Source of the DNA: Acidobacteriaceae bacterium
Lineage (GTDB): Bacteria; Acidobacteriota; Terriglobia; Terriglobales; Acidobacteriaceae
Direction: 5' to 3'
Assembly (NCBI GenBank): GCA_030041515.1
Contig: JASHNS010000028.1
Coordinates: 1-64,000, forward strand
DNA: 64,000 nt
A model generated the notes under the pieces. That model was given only the letters and a program-made list of their open reading frames with translations. It did not search any database and had not been told where the DNA came from. Positions within the stretch are counted from its first letter, which is position 1; every line of letters starts with the position of its first letter. Made by a program: the position numbers and the translations under genes. Below, piece by piece: positions 23,965-33,083 of this stretch.

Positions 23965-24357
23965 GGGATGTCTCCTGTTGTCGTTCACAACGGCGATCGA
24001 TCCACGCTGAACGCTCGCCTCGTACCGTGCCAGTGAGGAGCGGGAGCTGTCATTGAGCATCGTGCCCACAACGCAGGTGCGGAAACAATTGGTCGTGAGT
24101 ACGTGAGCGGTCTATCTCCGCGAGGGTGCGCGTCTCTGCGAAGATCAGGGGACTGAGGGCTACTACTTTTTACCTATGTGCTCCCAGCACAGACGGAGAA
24201 CCGCTCCGTAAACGCTTCGTGGGTTTGCGGCCATGATCCATGGCTGTGCCAACAAACTCTCCACCTGACGAATTGTCGATCAACTTGCCTGTTTGCCAGG
24301 ATGCACAGGTAACGTTGGGAGCGGCACAATTCGCGCTCTTCACCAGGATAGAAAGTG
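23965..24357. other. divergent promoter region of the stress island
   Basis: About 390 bases separate the divergent Hsp20 and DUF3300 genes. No coding frame is credible. Promoters for both arms of the island must lie here; I could not identify a heat-shock (CIRCE) or other named operator. Confidence 0.45.
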
Positions 24358-25302
24358 ATGCCATCCGGATTTGCCAGTCGTGACAAGTCACCGCATTTGC
24401 GGGCGACCGCCGGTTCAGCCTTTCGGTCGGGAGGGCCGTTGCCTGGCGTGCGGTATGTGTCACTCTGGGTCGCTCTTCAGATGGGGATTATGTTTCTGGC
24501 ACCAGTCGTTCTGGCACAATATGTGCCACCACCACCCCCACCGCCGTCGACGGAACAAACCACGCTGCCCCCGCCGCCCGGCCCTTTGCTCACCGAGCCG
24601 GAGCTGGAACATCTGGTGTCGCGCATTGCACTCTATCCGGATCCGCTGCTGGCCCATGTGCTCACAGCGTCGAGCTACTGGGACGAAATCCCCGAAGCAG
24701 CGCAGTGGGCAAATGAGCACAGCTACCTCAGGGGAAGCGCGCTGGCCGACGCGATTCGCGCCGACAATCTGCCCTGGGATCCTTCTGTGCTTGCCCTGCT
24801 CCCGTTCCCTTCTGTGCTGAACATGATGGCTCAGGACATGGCGTGGACCGAAAGACTGGGAAAGGCGGTGCTGAACCAGCGTGCAGATCTGATGGATGCG
24901 GTCCAGCGACTGCGGCAGCGCGCGTACGACTATGGATATCTCCGCCCCTCGCCTTACGATGCGGTTGTCAATTCCGCAGGCTACATCGAAATCCTGCCGA
25001 TCAATCCTGAGTACATTTACGTACCCACCTATGATCCGGCGATTGTGTTTGGACCGCCGCCGCCCGGATTCGCGATCTCTGCCGCCATCCGCTTCGGACC
25101 CGCGGTGATTGTGGGGGCCGCATTCGCACCCTGGGGATGGATCAGTCCTGGCTTCGTGTGGGGAACGCACGCCATCATCATCGACCGCTCGCCATGGAAC
25201 CGCGTCTGGTTCAATCGCGGCTTCTATGTTCACCCTTATATTCATCCGTGGATTCGCCACGCCGGGCCACGCATTGAAGTTCACCACCTCCATCGCAGAT
25301 AG
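24358..25302 (+). CDS. DUF3300 exported protein
   Basis: A 314-residue protein. After a charged N-terminus there is one hydrophobic segment (LWVALQMGIMFLAPVVLAQ) and a Pro-rich linker; then the DUF3300 core with ELEHLVSRIALYPDPLLAHVL, SYWDEIPEAAQWANEH, NLPWDPSVLALLPFPSVL and the YVPTYDP element near residue 225. The C-terminal part is hydrophobic and His-rich (IHPWIRHAGPRIEVHHLHRR), which could bind metal. The role of the family is unknown; the protein is probably periplasmic or attached to the membrane. GTG at 24355 is adjacent to ATG 24358. It heads the plus-strand arm of the island, 44 bases before the YfdX lipoprotein gene. Confidence 0.85.
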   Translation: MPSGFASRDKSPHLRATAGSAFRSGGPLPGVRYVSLWVALQMGIMFLAPVVLAQYVPPPPPPPSTEQTTLPPPPGPLLTEPELEHLVSRIALYPDPLLAHVLTASSYWDEIPEAAQWANEHSYLRGSALADAIRADNLPWDPSVLALLPFPSVLNMMAQDMAWTERLGKAVLNQRADLMDAVQRLRQRAYDYGYLRPSPYDAVVNSAGYIEILPINPEYIYVPTYDPAIVFGPPPPGFAISAAIRFGPAVIVGAAFAPWGWISPGFVWGTHAIIIDRSPWNRVWFNRGFYVHPYIHPWIRHAGPRIEVHHLHRR

Positions 25303-25346
25303 AGTTGCCACGCCAGCAACACCCATATCCGGAAGGTGCCATTGCC

Positions 25347-26309
25347 ATGCGAGTGATTCCTGAAATACCGCGCATCCTGCTCCCAACCCTCCTGGTGATC
25401 TCTGCGAGTATCACCGCAGGCTGTAACTCCCATCGATCTGCGACGCAGAACCCTCCTTCGAATCCCTCGCCTTCTCAACCCGCACCGGCCGCCTCTCCAG
25501 GTCAGCAACAGTATCCTAACCCTGATGTTGAAAAGCAGCGCGAGGAGCAAAAGCAGCAGGCGCAAGGCAGCCTCAACCCCGATGCCATGGCCGCTATCGG
25601 GGATACGCGGAAGGCGATCGACGCGATTGCATCCGGCGACAAAAACAAAGCAATGTCTGCCATTGAGGAGGCCACCGGCAAGATCGACATCCTCCTGGCC
25701 CGCAATCCGGCGACGGCGCTCCTGCCCGTCGACGTTACAGTCGAAGTGATTGATGTTGCTCCGCTCGATGACAAGGACGTTGAACGGCTCGTTGCCGCAG
25801 CTGAGGCCGCAGTCGCTCTGCACGATTTTCCTGCCGGCCGCCTCCTGCTTTACAACCTGACGAGCGAGCTGCGTGTGCGCACGTTCAACCTGCCGCTGGC
25901 TTCCTATCCCGACGCCCTGAAACAGGCGGCTCGCCTGCTGGGCGAGGGGAAGAACAGCGATGCCAGCGGCATCCTGCAAACAGCGCTGAATACGCTGGTC
26001 GTGGTCGATCATGTCACGCCGATTCCCCTGATCCTGGCACAGGCGGCTGTCGGGACTGCGCAGAAACTTCGAGAAAGCGATAAAGCCACCGCGCAGACGC
26101 TGCTGACCGCGGCGAGCAATCAGTTGAAGAGATGCGAAGAGCTTGGCTATATCAGCAGCGATTCCCATGACTACAAATCGCTGAACAGGGAGATCTCAGA
26201 TCTTCAGAAACAACTGAAGGGAACGGCCAACACGACCGAGCCCTTTGAGCGCCTCAAAGCAGATATCGCTGGCCTGCTCAAAAAGTTGTCCGGCAAAGAA
26301 CACCGATGA
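25347..26309 (+). CDS. YfdX family lipoprotein
   Basis: A 320-residue second YfdX protein. The N-terminus is a lipoprotein signal (PTLLVISASITAGC with the acylated Cys near residue 26), followed by a Ser/Pro/Gln-rich linker and the YfdX core from about residue 78 (NPDAMAAIGDTRKAIDAIASG, EATGKIDILLARNP, VTPIPLILAQAAVG). It should be anchored in the envelope, whereas the paralogue at 21104 is cytosolic. GGAAGGTG precedes the ATG at 25347. It lies between DUF3300 and a secreted protein of unknown function. Confidence 0.9.
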   Translation: MRVIPEIPRILLPTLLVISASITAGCNSHRSATQNPPSNPSPSQPAPAASPGQQQYPNPDVEKQREEQKQQAQGSLNPDAMAAIGDTRKAIDAIASGDKNKAMSAIEEATGKIDILLARNPATALLPVDVTVEVIDVAPLDDKDVERLVAAAEAAVALHDFPAGRLLLYNLTSELRVRTFNLPLASYPDALKQAARLLGEGKNSDASGILQTALNTLVVVDHVTPIPLILAQAAVGTAQKLRESDKATAQTLLTAASNQLKRCEELGYISSDSHDYKSLNREISDLQKQLKGTANTTEPFERLKADIAGLLKKLSGKEHR

Positions 26310-26373
26310 TGCAATGCCGTATGAACATCGGTCCCCGATGCGCACAGCGTTTCGGATGGAAAGGAGAACGAAC

Positions 26374-26940
26374 GTGAATCGTGTCACACATCCCTGGCGG
26401 CTGGTCCTGGCAGCGTCGCTGGCAATCACCGTGGTCTTCTGCCTGATGCCAAACCTGCATGCGGTAGAACGCGAGGGCAGCGTCACGGTTACTGACCTCC
26501 TCTCGCAGGCCGCGCAGGAAGCAGCCCAGCTCAGCCGCGACGCCGATGATATGGAGTCGCTGCTGAATTCCGACGTGAGCTGGCAAACCCATGCCGACAT
26601 GCTGGATCGAATCCGAGAAGACGTGAACACGCTGGGCAGGACCGTGGCGCGTCTCAATACAACCTATGAGTCGGGATCGGAGTGGCAGCAACAGGCGGTC
26701 GATCGCATCCTTCCTCTGCTCCGGGAACTGGCTTCCAATACGACGGCAGCGATCAACCACCTGAACGCGAATCAAGTTCGGCCGACTACGCCTGATTACG
26801 TGACTTACCTCAAGGAGAATGCAGACACCGCGCATCAGTTAGCCGACATAACCTCCGACCTGGTGAAATACGCAAAGTCTCGAACCACCCTCGAGAAGAT
26901 GGAGGAGAAGCTCGGAATCCCCAGCGCACAGGAGCCATAG
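26374..26940 (+). CDS. secreted protein of unrecognised family, copy 1
   Basis: A 188-residue protein that I do not recognise. A signal peptide is at residues 5-33 (WRLVLAASLAITVVFCLMPNLHA). The rest is predicted mostly helical: LLSQAAQEAAQLSRDADDM, SWQTHADMLDRIREDVNTL, RLNTTYESGSEWQQQAVDRI and LLRELASNTTAAINHLN. The start is GTG at 26374, chosen because AAGGAG lies 8 bases upstream. A clear paralogue is encoded at 32355-32900 (SDAD, WLTHDLML, QQQAVEQMLPLVREL, NTTAAIHYLN). Both copies lie inside the stress island, suggesting an envelope-stress role, but nothing indicates the activity. Confidence 0.8.
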   Translation: MNRVTHPWRLVLAASLAITVVFCLMPNLHAVEREGSVTVTDLLSQAAQEAAQLSRDADDMESLLNSDVSWQTHADMLDRIREDVNTLGRTVARLNTTYESGSEWQQQAVDRILPLLRELASNTTAAINHLNANQVRPTTPDYVTYLKENADTAHQLADITSDLVKYAKSRTTLEKMEEKLGIPSAQEP

Positions 26941-27090
26941 CGGACTTGTTGCTGCCAGCCGGCGTATCGACGTACGAACGCCTGGGAGGGCAGTGCCCCA
27001 TCTCCGGGTACCCCCTGGCTTCGCGTATCGGCGGCATGATCGTTGGTGAAGATCATCGATCACGAACACAGTTGGGAAAAGGAGTCCGCT

Positions 27091-27777
27091 ATGGAAATGG
27101 AATCGGAGTTCGTCAGCCCTTTCTTGCCGCATCTGCGCGAGGATAGTTCTGCTCAGGCGCAGGTTTCGAACATGCGGGGGGTGGGTTGGTTCATTCCCCT
27201 CGGGAGGCGGCTCCTGCCTGCTCCGCTTGCAGACGGCCACGTGGGTAATGAGCGCGATGTCGAACTCGGTTCCCCCGTGGGTGAATGCGACCATTTCCTG
27301 GGCTCGCTGTCAGCACCCGTGACGCTGGTGGAATACGGGGATTTTGAGTGCCTCCATTGCGGCCAGGCGTATCCGGTGGTCCGCGCGATCCGGGAGTCGT
27401 TTGGCGATCGGCTGCGCCTCGTTTTTCGCAATTTCCCGCTTGCCAGCATCCACCCTCACGCGCAGAACGCAGCGGAGGCCGCCGAAGCCGCCGGCTGCCA
27501 GGGGCTTTTCTGGCAGATGCACGATGCTCTCTTCGAACACCAGACGCAGCTTACCGACCGCCATCTCCGCCTCTACGCCAGCCAGTCTGGCCTCGACATG
27601 GACCTCTTCAACCGTGAAATGGCGGCTCACGCCTGGGCGCCCGCCGTCCGCGAGCACTTCCTCGGCGGCGCGCGCAGCGGCGTCAATGGGACGCCCGCCT
27701 TCTTTATCAACGGCATGCGTCATACGGGTTTGATCGACGTGCTCTCGTTGCGCAGGGCTATCGAAAATGCAGCCTGA
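27091..27777 (+). CDS. DsbA-family thioredoxin-fold protein
   Basis: A 228-residue protein of the DsbA/FrnE-like class. The active site is CLHC in VEYGDFECLHCGQAYP, followed by a helical insertion (AAEAAGCQGLFWQMHDALFEHQ) and the cis-Pro loop GVNGTPAFFINGMRH. The first 60 residues are poorly conserved and there is no export signal, so the protein is probably cytosolic. GGAAAAGGAG 6 bases before the ATG at 27091 sets the start. It may repair or form disulfides under stress. In the enterobacterial stress-tolerance locus a thioredoxin-like gene occupies the equivalent role. Confidence 0.88.
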   Translation: MEMESEFVSPFLPHLREDSSAQAQVSNMRGVGWFIPLGRRLLPAPLADGHVGNERDVELGSPVGECDHFLGSLSAPVTLVEYGDFECLHCGQAYPVVRAIRESFGDRLRLVFRNFPLASIHPHAQNAAEAAEAAGCQGLFWQMHDALFEHQTQLTDRHLRLYASQSGLDMDLFNREMAAHAWAPAVREHFLGGARSGVNGTPAFFINGMRHTGLIDVLSLRRAIENAA

Positions 27778-28216
27778 TCCAGCAGCGCAGCCGAGGCTGG
27801 ATCGTTCGCCCCATCAAAAGATAGGGATCGCGAGTATTCCGCTGCGCCTACAATTGATGAGGAGTGGAACTCTGGGACGAATCGAGTTTCCTGCGCGCGA
27901 TCGCGGAATCGCAACGCTTCTCAGAAATCACATCGCAGACTGCGACGGACACACGCAGAACAGCCTGATTCGTGGTTGGGGAGGTCCCCGCTTCGCGGGG
28001 TGATCTCTTCGGCCCGCGGTCGGGACAGACGGCGAGCAGCCTGAACCGAAGTTGACCGAACCGATCCCCCTCGGCGGCTCCCGGATCATTGGAATCCGGG
28101 GCCCGGAACTCTACTACAAATTCAGGAAGAAAGAGGCGCTCTGGCCTTTCGTCACTTGCGTCTGGCTGCCAAATCCGGCTGGAAGGATCCGGCAGTGGTT
28201 TTGGGTACTTTCCGAA
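27778..28216. other. intergenic region with a hairpin
   Basis: About 440 bases. A perfect 6-bp stem with a three-base loop (CCCCGC-TTC-GCGGGG) is at 27986-28000; a short pyrimidine stretch follows, so it may be a weak terminator after the DsbA-like gene. The kinase frame is open back to 28052 but without a ribosome site. Confidence 0.4.
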
Positions 28217-29881
28217 ATGTTTGAGAACGACCGCATGAGACGGGACTCACCGGGGGGAAAGGATCCCCTTGCCGCCCAACTGGACGCCATTCAGCGCCTT
28301 TCCGACTTCAGCACCCGCCTGCTTGGCACAAATGATGTTTCCATAATGATAAGGGACCTGCTGCAGGCCGTCCTTGCTGTCCAGTCTGCGGAACGGGGGG
28401 AGATTCGCCTGTACAACTCTAATCAGGATTCGCTCGATCTGGTTGCGTCGGCCGGATTCCCGGCCGCACTTCCTTTTGACTACGGTGGACTGTACGACCG
28501 CGGTTCGCCTGCCTGGCTCGCTATGCTCACCGGGCAGCGCGTCGTTAGCGAAGATGTTCTTAGCGACTTGAAATTCGCTCCCTGGCGGGACGTTGCAGTC
28601 GCGCGCGGCTTTCGCTCCGTGCATTTCACGCCCATGCTCAATCGCCTCGGTGGACCTATCGGTGTATTGTCAGCCTATTTCCCCAGTCCTCGCTCTTCGC
28701 CGGAAAGTGAGTCTCGACTAATCGAGCTCTACTCCAGGCACGCCACCGAAGCCATCAGTCACAGGCGCAGCCTCGAGAATCAGCTCAGGCTCGCCTCGGT
28801 CGTGGAAAACAGCATGGACTTCGTCGGCCTCGCCTCCCTGGACGGCCAGGCGGAGATCGTGAACCGCGCTGGTCGGGAGATGGTCGGCCTCGACGACCTC
28901 GCAGCTGTGCGCGCCACGCGAATTCCCGACTACATCGCGGAAGAGGACAGGAAGGACCTGCTTCCCCAGATGATGTCCACCTTGATGCGGGAAGGCAAGT
29001 GGCAGGGTGAAATACGCTTCCGACACTTTAAGACCGGTGACCTGATCCCGATGATGCAGCATACCTTTGTCGTTCGCGACGAAGTCAGTGGCCAGGCCGT
29101 GGCTTTCGGAACCATTGCACGGGACATGCGCCGGCGGAAAAGAGCAGCCGAGGCACTGCGGGAAGCCCGGGCGGAGCTGGCCCACATTGCCAGGGTGAAC
29201 ACTCTGGGCCAATTGGCTACAGCCATCGCGCACGAGATCAGTCAACCGCTCTCCGCAGTCGTCAACGCCGGACGGGCGGGGCTGAACTGGCTCCGCCACT
29301 CCCCGCCGGATTTGGAGGAAGCCCGCGACGCCTTCGAGGAGATCCTGCGCCAGGGGCAGCGCGCCGGCGAAGTGATCGACCGGATCCGCAACCTGGTGAA
29401 GAGAGGCCCGCCGCAATTCGCGCCCGTCAACCTTCGCCAGCTCATTGGCGACGTGATCCTGCTGACACGTCCCGATCTCGATCGTCACAGCATTCGTGTC
29501 GAAAGCGAATTGGAGCCCGATATCCCGGCAATTCAGGGTGATTCAGTGCAGCTGCAACAGGTGCTGCTCAATCTGATCCTTAACGCTGTCGATGCAATGA
29601 GCCCGAGACCGGCCGGCGATCGCGATCTGCTGCTGACGCTAACCAGGCAAGCCAACGATACGGTCGTTATCGGCGTGCGGGACTCGGGCACAGGATTTGA
29701 TCCAGGCTCGGCCGATCAGGTGTTTGCGCCATTCTTTACGACCAAAGCTGCCGGCCTCGGCATGGGACTGCCCATCAGCCGCTCCATCGTCGAAGCCCAT
29801 GGCGGAAGTTTATGGGCCGCCCCCAATCCCTCGGGTGGCACCGTGTTCCTTTTTTCTCTCCCCCTGCAGCGCCCTCTCTGA
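28217..29881 (+). CDS. GAF-PAS sensor histidine kinase (FixL-like)
   Basis: About 554 residues, soluble. GAF domain at about residues 20-185 (STRLLGTNDVSIMIRDLLQAVLAVQ..., FRSVHFTPMLNRLGGPIGVLSAYF), PAS/PAC at about 195-315, then a FixL-type transmitter: LATAIAHEISQPLSAVVNAG, VLLNLILNAVDAM, VRDSGTGF, FAPFFTTK and GLGMGLPISRS. The start is uncertain: ATG 28217 and ATG 28235 lack good ribosome sites and the frame is open to 28052. The stop is directly followed by the regulator ATG. GAF plus PAS suggests detection of a small ligand or redox change inside the cell. Confidence 0.88.
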   Translation: MFENDRMRRDSPGGKDPLAAQLDAIQRLSDFSTRLLGTNDVSIMIRDLLQAVLAVQSAERGEIRLYNSNQDSLDLVASAGFPAALPFDYGGLYDRGSPAWLAMLTGQRVVSEDVLSDLKFAPWRDVAVARGFRSVHFTPMLNRLGGPIGVLSAYFPSPRSSPESESRLIELYSRHATEAISHRRSLENQLRLASVVENSMDFVGLASLDGQAEIVNRAGREMVGLDDLAAVRATRIPDYIAEEDRKDLLPQMMSTLMREGKWQGEIRFRHFKTGDLIPMMQHTFVVRDEVSGQAVAFGTIARDMRRRKRAAEALREARAELAHIARVNTLGQLATAIAHEISQPLSAVVNAGRAGLNWLRHSPPDLEEARDAFEEILRQGQRAGEVIDRIRNLVKRGPPQFAPVNLRQLIGDVILLTRPDLDRHSIRVESELEPDIPAIQGDSVQLQQVLLNLILNAVDAMSPRPAGDRDLLLTLTRQANDTVVIGVRDSGTGFDPGSADQVFAPFFTTKAAGLGMGLPISRSIVEAHGGSLWAAPNPSGGTVFLFSLPLQRPL

Positions 29882-29882
29882 T

Positions 29883-30524
29883 ATGACAAATCCCCGCGCG
29901 ATCGTATACATCATCGACGACGAGCCTGGCGTCAGAAACTCGCTCAGCTCTCTGGTGCGCTCGGTGGGTATGGAAGCGCGTACCTTCGCCGGTGGCGCAG
30001 AGTTTCTTGAGTCCACGCGCGAGGATGCCCCGGAGTGTCTGGTCATCGACGTCCGAATGCCCGGCATAAGCGGACTTGATTTGCAGCATCAGCTCTCAAA
30101 GTCATCCTTCCCCATTCCTGTCATCTTCATTACCGGCCATGGCGACATCTCGACGGCGGTGCACGCGATGAAATCAGGCGCCCTGGAGTTCCTTACCAAA
30201 CCGTTTCACGACCAGGATCTCCTCGGCGCTGTCTACCGGGCAATCCGGCACAGCTCCGCTGCCCGACAACAGCGGGCTGAGATGGCTGTGCTGCGTGCCC
30301 GTTTAGCGTCGCTCACACCACGAGAAGCAGAGGTAATGGAAGGCGTGGTCGAGGGACTACTGAACAAGCAGATCGCCTTCCAGTTTGGGACGAGCGAAAA
30401 GACGGTCAAAGTCCACCGCGCTCGGGTGATGCACAAAATGCGGGCGCGCTCTTTGCCCGACCTTGTACGCATGGCGCAGCAATTGTCCATTCGGTCCTCC
30501 CAGCCGTTGGAGCGTTGCGCCTGA
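29883..30524 (+). CDS. FixJ-family response regulator
   Basis: A 213-residue regulator: receiver with IIDDE, acceptor Asp in LVIDVRMPGISG, ITGHGD and FLTKPF; LuxR-type DNA-binding domain with LTPREAEVMEGVVEG and TSEKTVKVHRARVMHKM. The ATG is one base after the kinase stop, so the pair is coupled. It belongs to the same subfamily as the regulators at 2795 and 5162 but is clearly more distant. Position suggests control of the stress genes on both sides. Confidence 0.92.
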   Translation: MTNPRAIVYIIDDEPGVRNSLSSLVRSVGMEARTFAGGAEFLESTREDAPECLVIDVRMPGISGLDLQHQLSKSSFPIPVIFITGHGDISTAVHAMKSGALEFLTKPFHDQDLLGAVYRAIRHSSAARQQRAEMAVLRARLASLTPREAEVMEGVVEGLLNKQIAFQFGTSEKTVKVHRARVMHKMRARSLPDLVRMAQQLSIRSSQPLERCA

Positions 30525-30545
30525 TGCTCCGCTGCGAACGGCTCG

Positions 30546-31811
30546 TCACAGCGGAAGCAACAAAACGAAAACCGAACCGCTGGGTCTGCCGTTCTGGCGG
30601 GTCCGCACCAAAATCCTGCCTCCGTACCGCGTGACAACATGAGCGCAGCCCCATAAGCCGAGGCCCGTTCCGGTCGCCTGCTTGGTGGTAAAGAAAGGCT
30701 CAAAGAGCCGGAGTCGCGTTTCCGCGCTCATGCCGCGGCCTGTATCGCCCACGGTAATGCGCAGACAGCGGCCGCTGCCGGCCCAGTCTTTGCATTCGCA
30801 GATGCGAATCCGCAGCTGGCCTCCGCGCGGCATCGCGTCGAGGGCATTACCCACGAGGTTCGTCAGCACCTGCCGCAGTTCGGCAGCATAGCCGCGAATC
30901 CTGGGCACGACCCTGTACTCCCGCACCACTTGAATCCCCATCGTGTGACATCGGTCTTCGTGTTCCGCAAGCGCATCGTCTGCGATGTCGTGAATCGAGA
31001 TCGTTTCCGGGTCGCCGGCGATGTGGTACAGGTTGAGCGCCTGTGCCGATATGCCTGCAACGCGTCGCAGTTCGCGGTGAGCCAGGGATACATACTGCAC
31101 CCCCTCCGGCGAGAAAACTTCTTTTTCGAGAAGGAAGAGCAGATTGGTCACCGAGGTCAGTGGGTTGTTGATGTCGTGCGCGAGGCGCGATGCCAGACGC
31201 GCCATCGCTTTGAGCCGTTCGTGAATACGGTCGTTTCGCTCCGCCCGCTTCCGCTCAGAGACGTCGCGGGAGATTTCTGCCACACCGATGATCCGAGCCG
31301 CGGCGTCTCGCAGCGGCGACATCGTCGCTGACACAGGGATATGTTTCCCGCTCTTGCAGCACCGGACGGTCTCATAGCTTCCGCTCTCTTCTCCACTGCC
31401 AACTTGTGCCAGCCTCCCCCTCAGATCGTTCTCAGTTGCGCTCCCCGTCAGGCGCATCAGCGGCTGCCCCATCATCTCCTCTTTGGTGTAGCCGAAGATC
31501 CGTTCCGCTCCCCGGTTCCAGCTCATCACGCTGCCTTGCAGCGTGGCGCTGACAATCGCATCGTCCGAAGAGCAAACAATGGAGGAGAGCAGTTGCAGGG
31601 ACGCGTATTGCGCCGCCGGAATTGTGACATCCGGCATTCGGTGGGTGACGCCCGGAAACGCTGTTCCATCATTGAACATAGCTCTGCGGCCTTTCCGTTC
31701 ATCGAATCTTCGGCCTTGCGCCTGTCCTGGTGCCCCGCTCTCACGCAGTGATGCGAGCACCTGCTGTGCCGGCGCCCGTTGACCCTGACAGCAAACGATC
31801 GTTCGGCTCAT
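30546..31811 (-). CDS. PAS sensor histidine kinase
   Basis: Up to 421 residues. PAS domain at about 70-190 (SSDDAIVSATLQGSVMSWNRGAERIFGY, ending in EISRDVSERKRAE), then HisKA LASRLAHDINNPLTSVTNLL, N-box LTNLVGNALDAM, GDTGRGM, FEPFFTTK and GTGLGLWG. No membrane segments. An ATG at 31811 overlaps the PsiE stop as ATGA, favouring coupling; ATGs at 31679 and 31637 are alternatives, and the first 45 residues are of low complexity. No regulator is encoded directly beside it in the same direction; candidates are the regulators at 29883 and 33934. Confidence 0.85.
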   Translation of the reverse strand: MSRTIVCCQGQRAPAQQVLASLRESGAPGQAQGRRFDERKGRRAMFNDGTAFPGVTHRMPDVTIPAAQYASLQLLSSIVCSSDDAIVSATLQGSVMSWNRGAERIFGYTKEEMMGQPLMRLTGSATENDLRGRLAQVGSGEESGSYETVRCCKSGKHIPVSATMSPLRDAAARIIGVAEISRDVSERKRAERNDRIHERLKAMARLASRLAHDINNPLTSVTNLLFLLEKEVFSPEGVQYVSLAHRELRRVAGISAQALNLYHIAGDPETISIHDIADDALAEHEDRCHTMGIQVVREYRVVPRIRGYAAELRQVLTNLVGNALDAMPRGGQLRIRICECKDWAGSGRCLRITVGDTGRGMSAETRLRLFEPFFTTKQATGTGLGLWGCAHVVTRYGGRILVRTRQNGRPSGSVFVLLLPL

Positions 31812-32326
31812 TCAGCCTCCGCATCCATTTCCTGCCCGGAGTGATCGGCGACCAGCCAGAAGACAATTCCCAGAGCCACGGTCGCTCCCGCCAGCGCAGC
31901 GATGATTGCCGGTGAGGCGTCATAGACATCCAGAATGATGAAGCGGCGCACGAGCGCCAGCAGCGCAATCAGAACCACCGAGCGCACCTCCACCACTGCG
32001 CGGCGATGGTGCCTGACAACGAGCAGCGTGTGCTTGAATTCAAGCGCAATCAGAACTGTAAGGACCATGCCGAAGACACCCTGAAAGATCTGCGGATCTG
32101 CTGTCTTCGCCGCACCTCGCCTGAGAAGGCCCGCCATCTCACCCAGCAACTGCCACGTGGCAAGCACCACGATGAGCGCGATCACCAGGGTCAGTGCCGC
32201 AACCACCGTCTGCTCGAATCGTTCATAGAGCGACAGAGTGCGCCATTTAGACTGCAGCTGGCGGAACTCAGTCGCCAGAGTCAGCATGCCGTTGCTCACC
32301 GGAGCTCCGCTTCCTGCGTCCTGCAT
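31808..32326 (-). CDS. PsiE family membrane protein
   Basis: A 172-residue protein with four hydrophobic helices. PsiE-type signs are YERFEQTVVAALTLVIALIV, LTVLIALEFKHTLLVV, ALLALVRRFIILD and ATVALGIVFWLV. PsiE in E. coli is phosphate-starvation inducible; a PsiE-like gene is also part of the transmissible stress-tolerance locus of enterobacteria. It follows the secreted-family gene by 28 bases and overlaps the kinase gene by four bases. Molecular activity is unknown. Confidence 0.88.
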   Translation of the reverse strand: MQDAGSGAPVSNGMLTLATEFRQLQSKWRTLSLYERFEQTVVAALTLVIALIVVLATWQLLGEMAGLLRRGAAKTADPQIFQGVFGMVLTVLIALEFKHTLLVVRHHRRAVVEVRSVVLIALLALVRRFIILDVYDASPAIIAALAGATVALGIVFWLVADHSGQEMDAEAE

Positions 32327-32354
32327 TCGCCTTCGCCACTTCTTCCGCCAATTC

Positions 32355-32900
32355 TCATTCGCTCGCCAGCTTGCGCCTCAGTGCTGCAATGTCTTCCATG
32401 CTCTGCTCATAGTCGACCAGCGACGAAACCATCGATGACAATTCACGGGCGGTATCGGCATTCTTCTGCAGGTATTGCCTGTAGGTATCCGACGGCGGCC
32501 GGTTCTTATTTTGGTTCAGGTAGTGGATGGCCGCTGTCGTGTTTTCCGATAACTCGCGGACCAGGGGGAGCATCTGTTCCACGGCCTGCTGCTGGATATC
32601 GGAACCTGACTTCTGTGTTTCGTTCAGTTTTCTGACGATCAGAGCCATGTCGTCCACGTGGCCCTGGATTCTATGCAACATCAGGTCGTGGGTCAGCCAG
32701 TTGCTATCGCTCAGAATGAGCATCTGGTCTGCGTCACTCGCCAGTTGGGCAGCCTCATCTCGCGCATCCCACAGCAACTCGGTGAGCTGTGCACTTGTCT
32801 CCCGGGGAACGACGGCAGAGAGCAAGGGCAGCACTGCCAGAGACAACAGGACCATGATTCCTTCAACCATTAGCCGCGTGCGTGCGTGTGCAAGTCTCAT
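32355..32900 (-). CDS. secreted protein of unrecognised family, copy 2
   Basis: A 181-residue paralogue of the protein at 26374-26940. Signal peptide at about residues 10-35 (VEGIMVLLSLAVLPLLSAVV). The helical mature part shares DEAAQLASDADQM, SNWLTHDLMLHRIQGHVD, RKLNETQKSGSDIQQQAVEQ and REL.ENTTAAIHYLNQ with copy 1. The ATG at 32900 has GAGG upstream; the frame extends to 33071 without support. It precedes PsiE in the same operon. Function unknown. Confidence 0.8.
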   Translation of the reverse strand: MRLAHARTRLMVEGIMVLLSLAVLPLLSAVVPRETSAQLTELLWDARDEAAQLASDADQMLILSDSNWLTHDLMLHRIQGHVDDMALIVRKLNETQKSGSDIQQQAVEQMLPLVRELSENTTAAIHYLNQNKNRPPSDTYRQYLQKNADTARELSSMVSSLVDYEQSMEDIAALRRKLASE

Positions 32901-33083
32901 GAGGAACCTCGCGTTTGCTGGGCTGTGAGCGATCGCCGAACTACAACGTCTCCTGGCCCCGGCCCTCCCACGCGACCCGGTGCCGGGGCAGGAGACTGCG
33001 AACCAAAGCAGAAAGTCGTACAGGGTTTCCCTGGCGCGCGTCGCCTTCGCACGGACGACGGATCGCCTCATCCCCGCTTTGCC

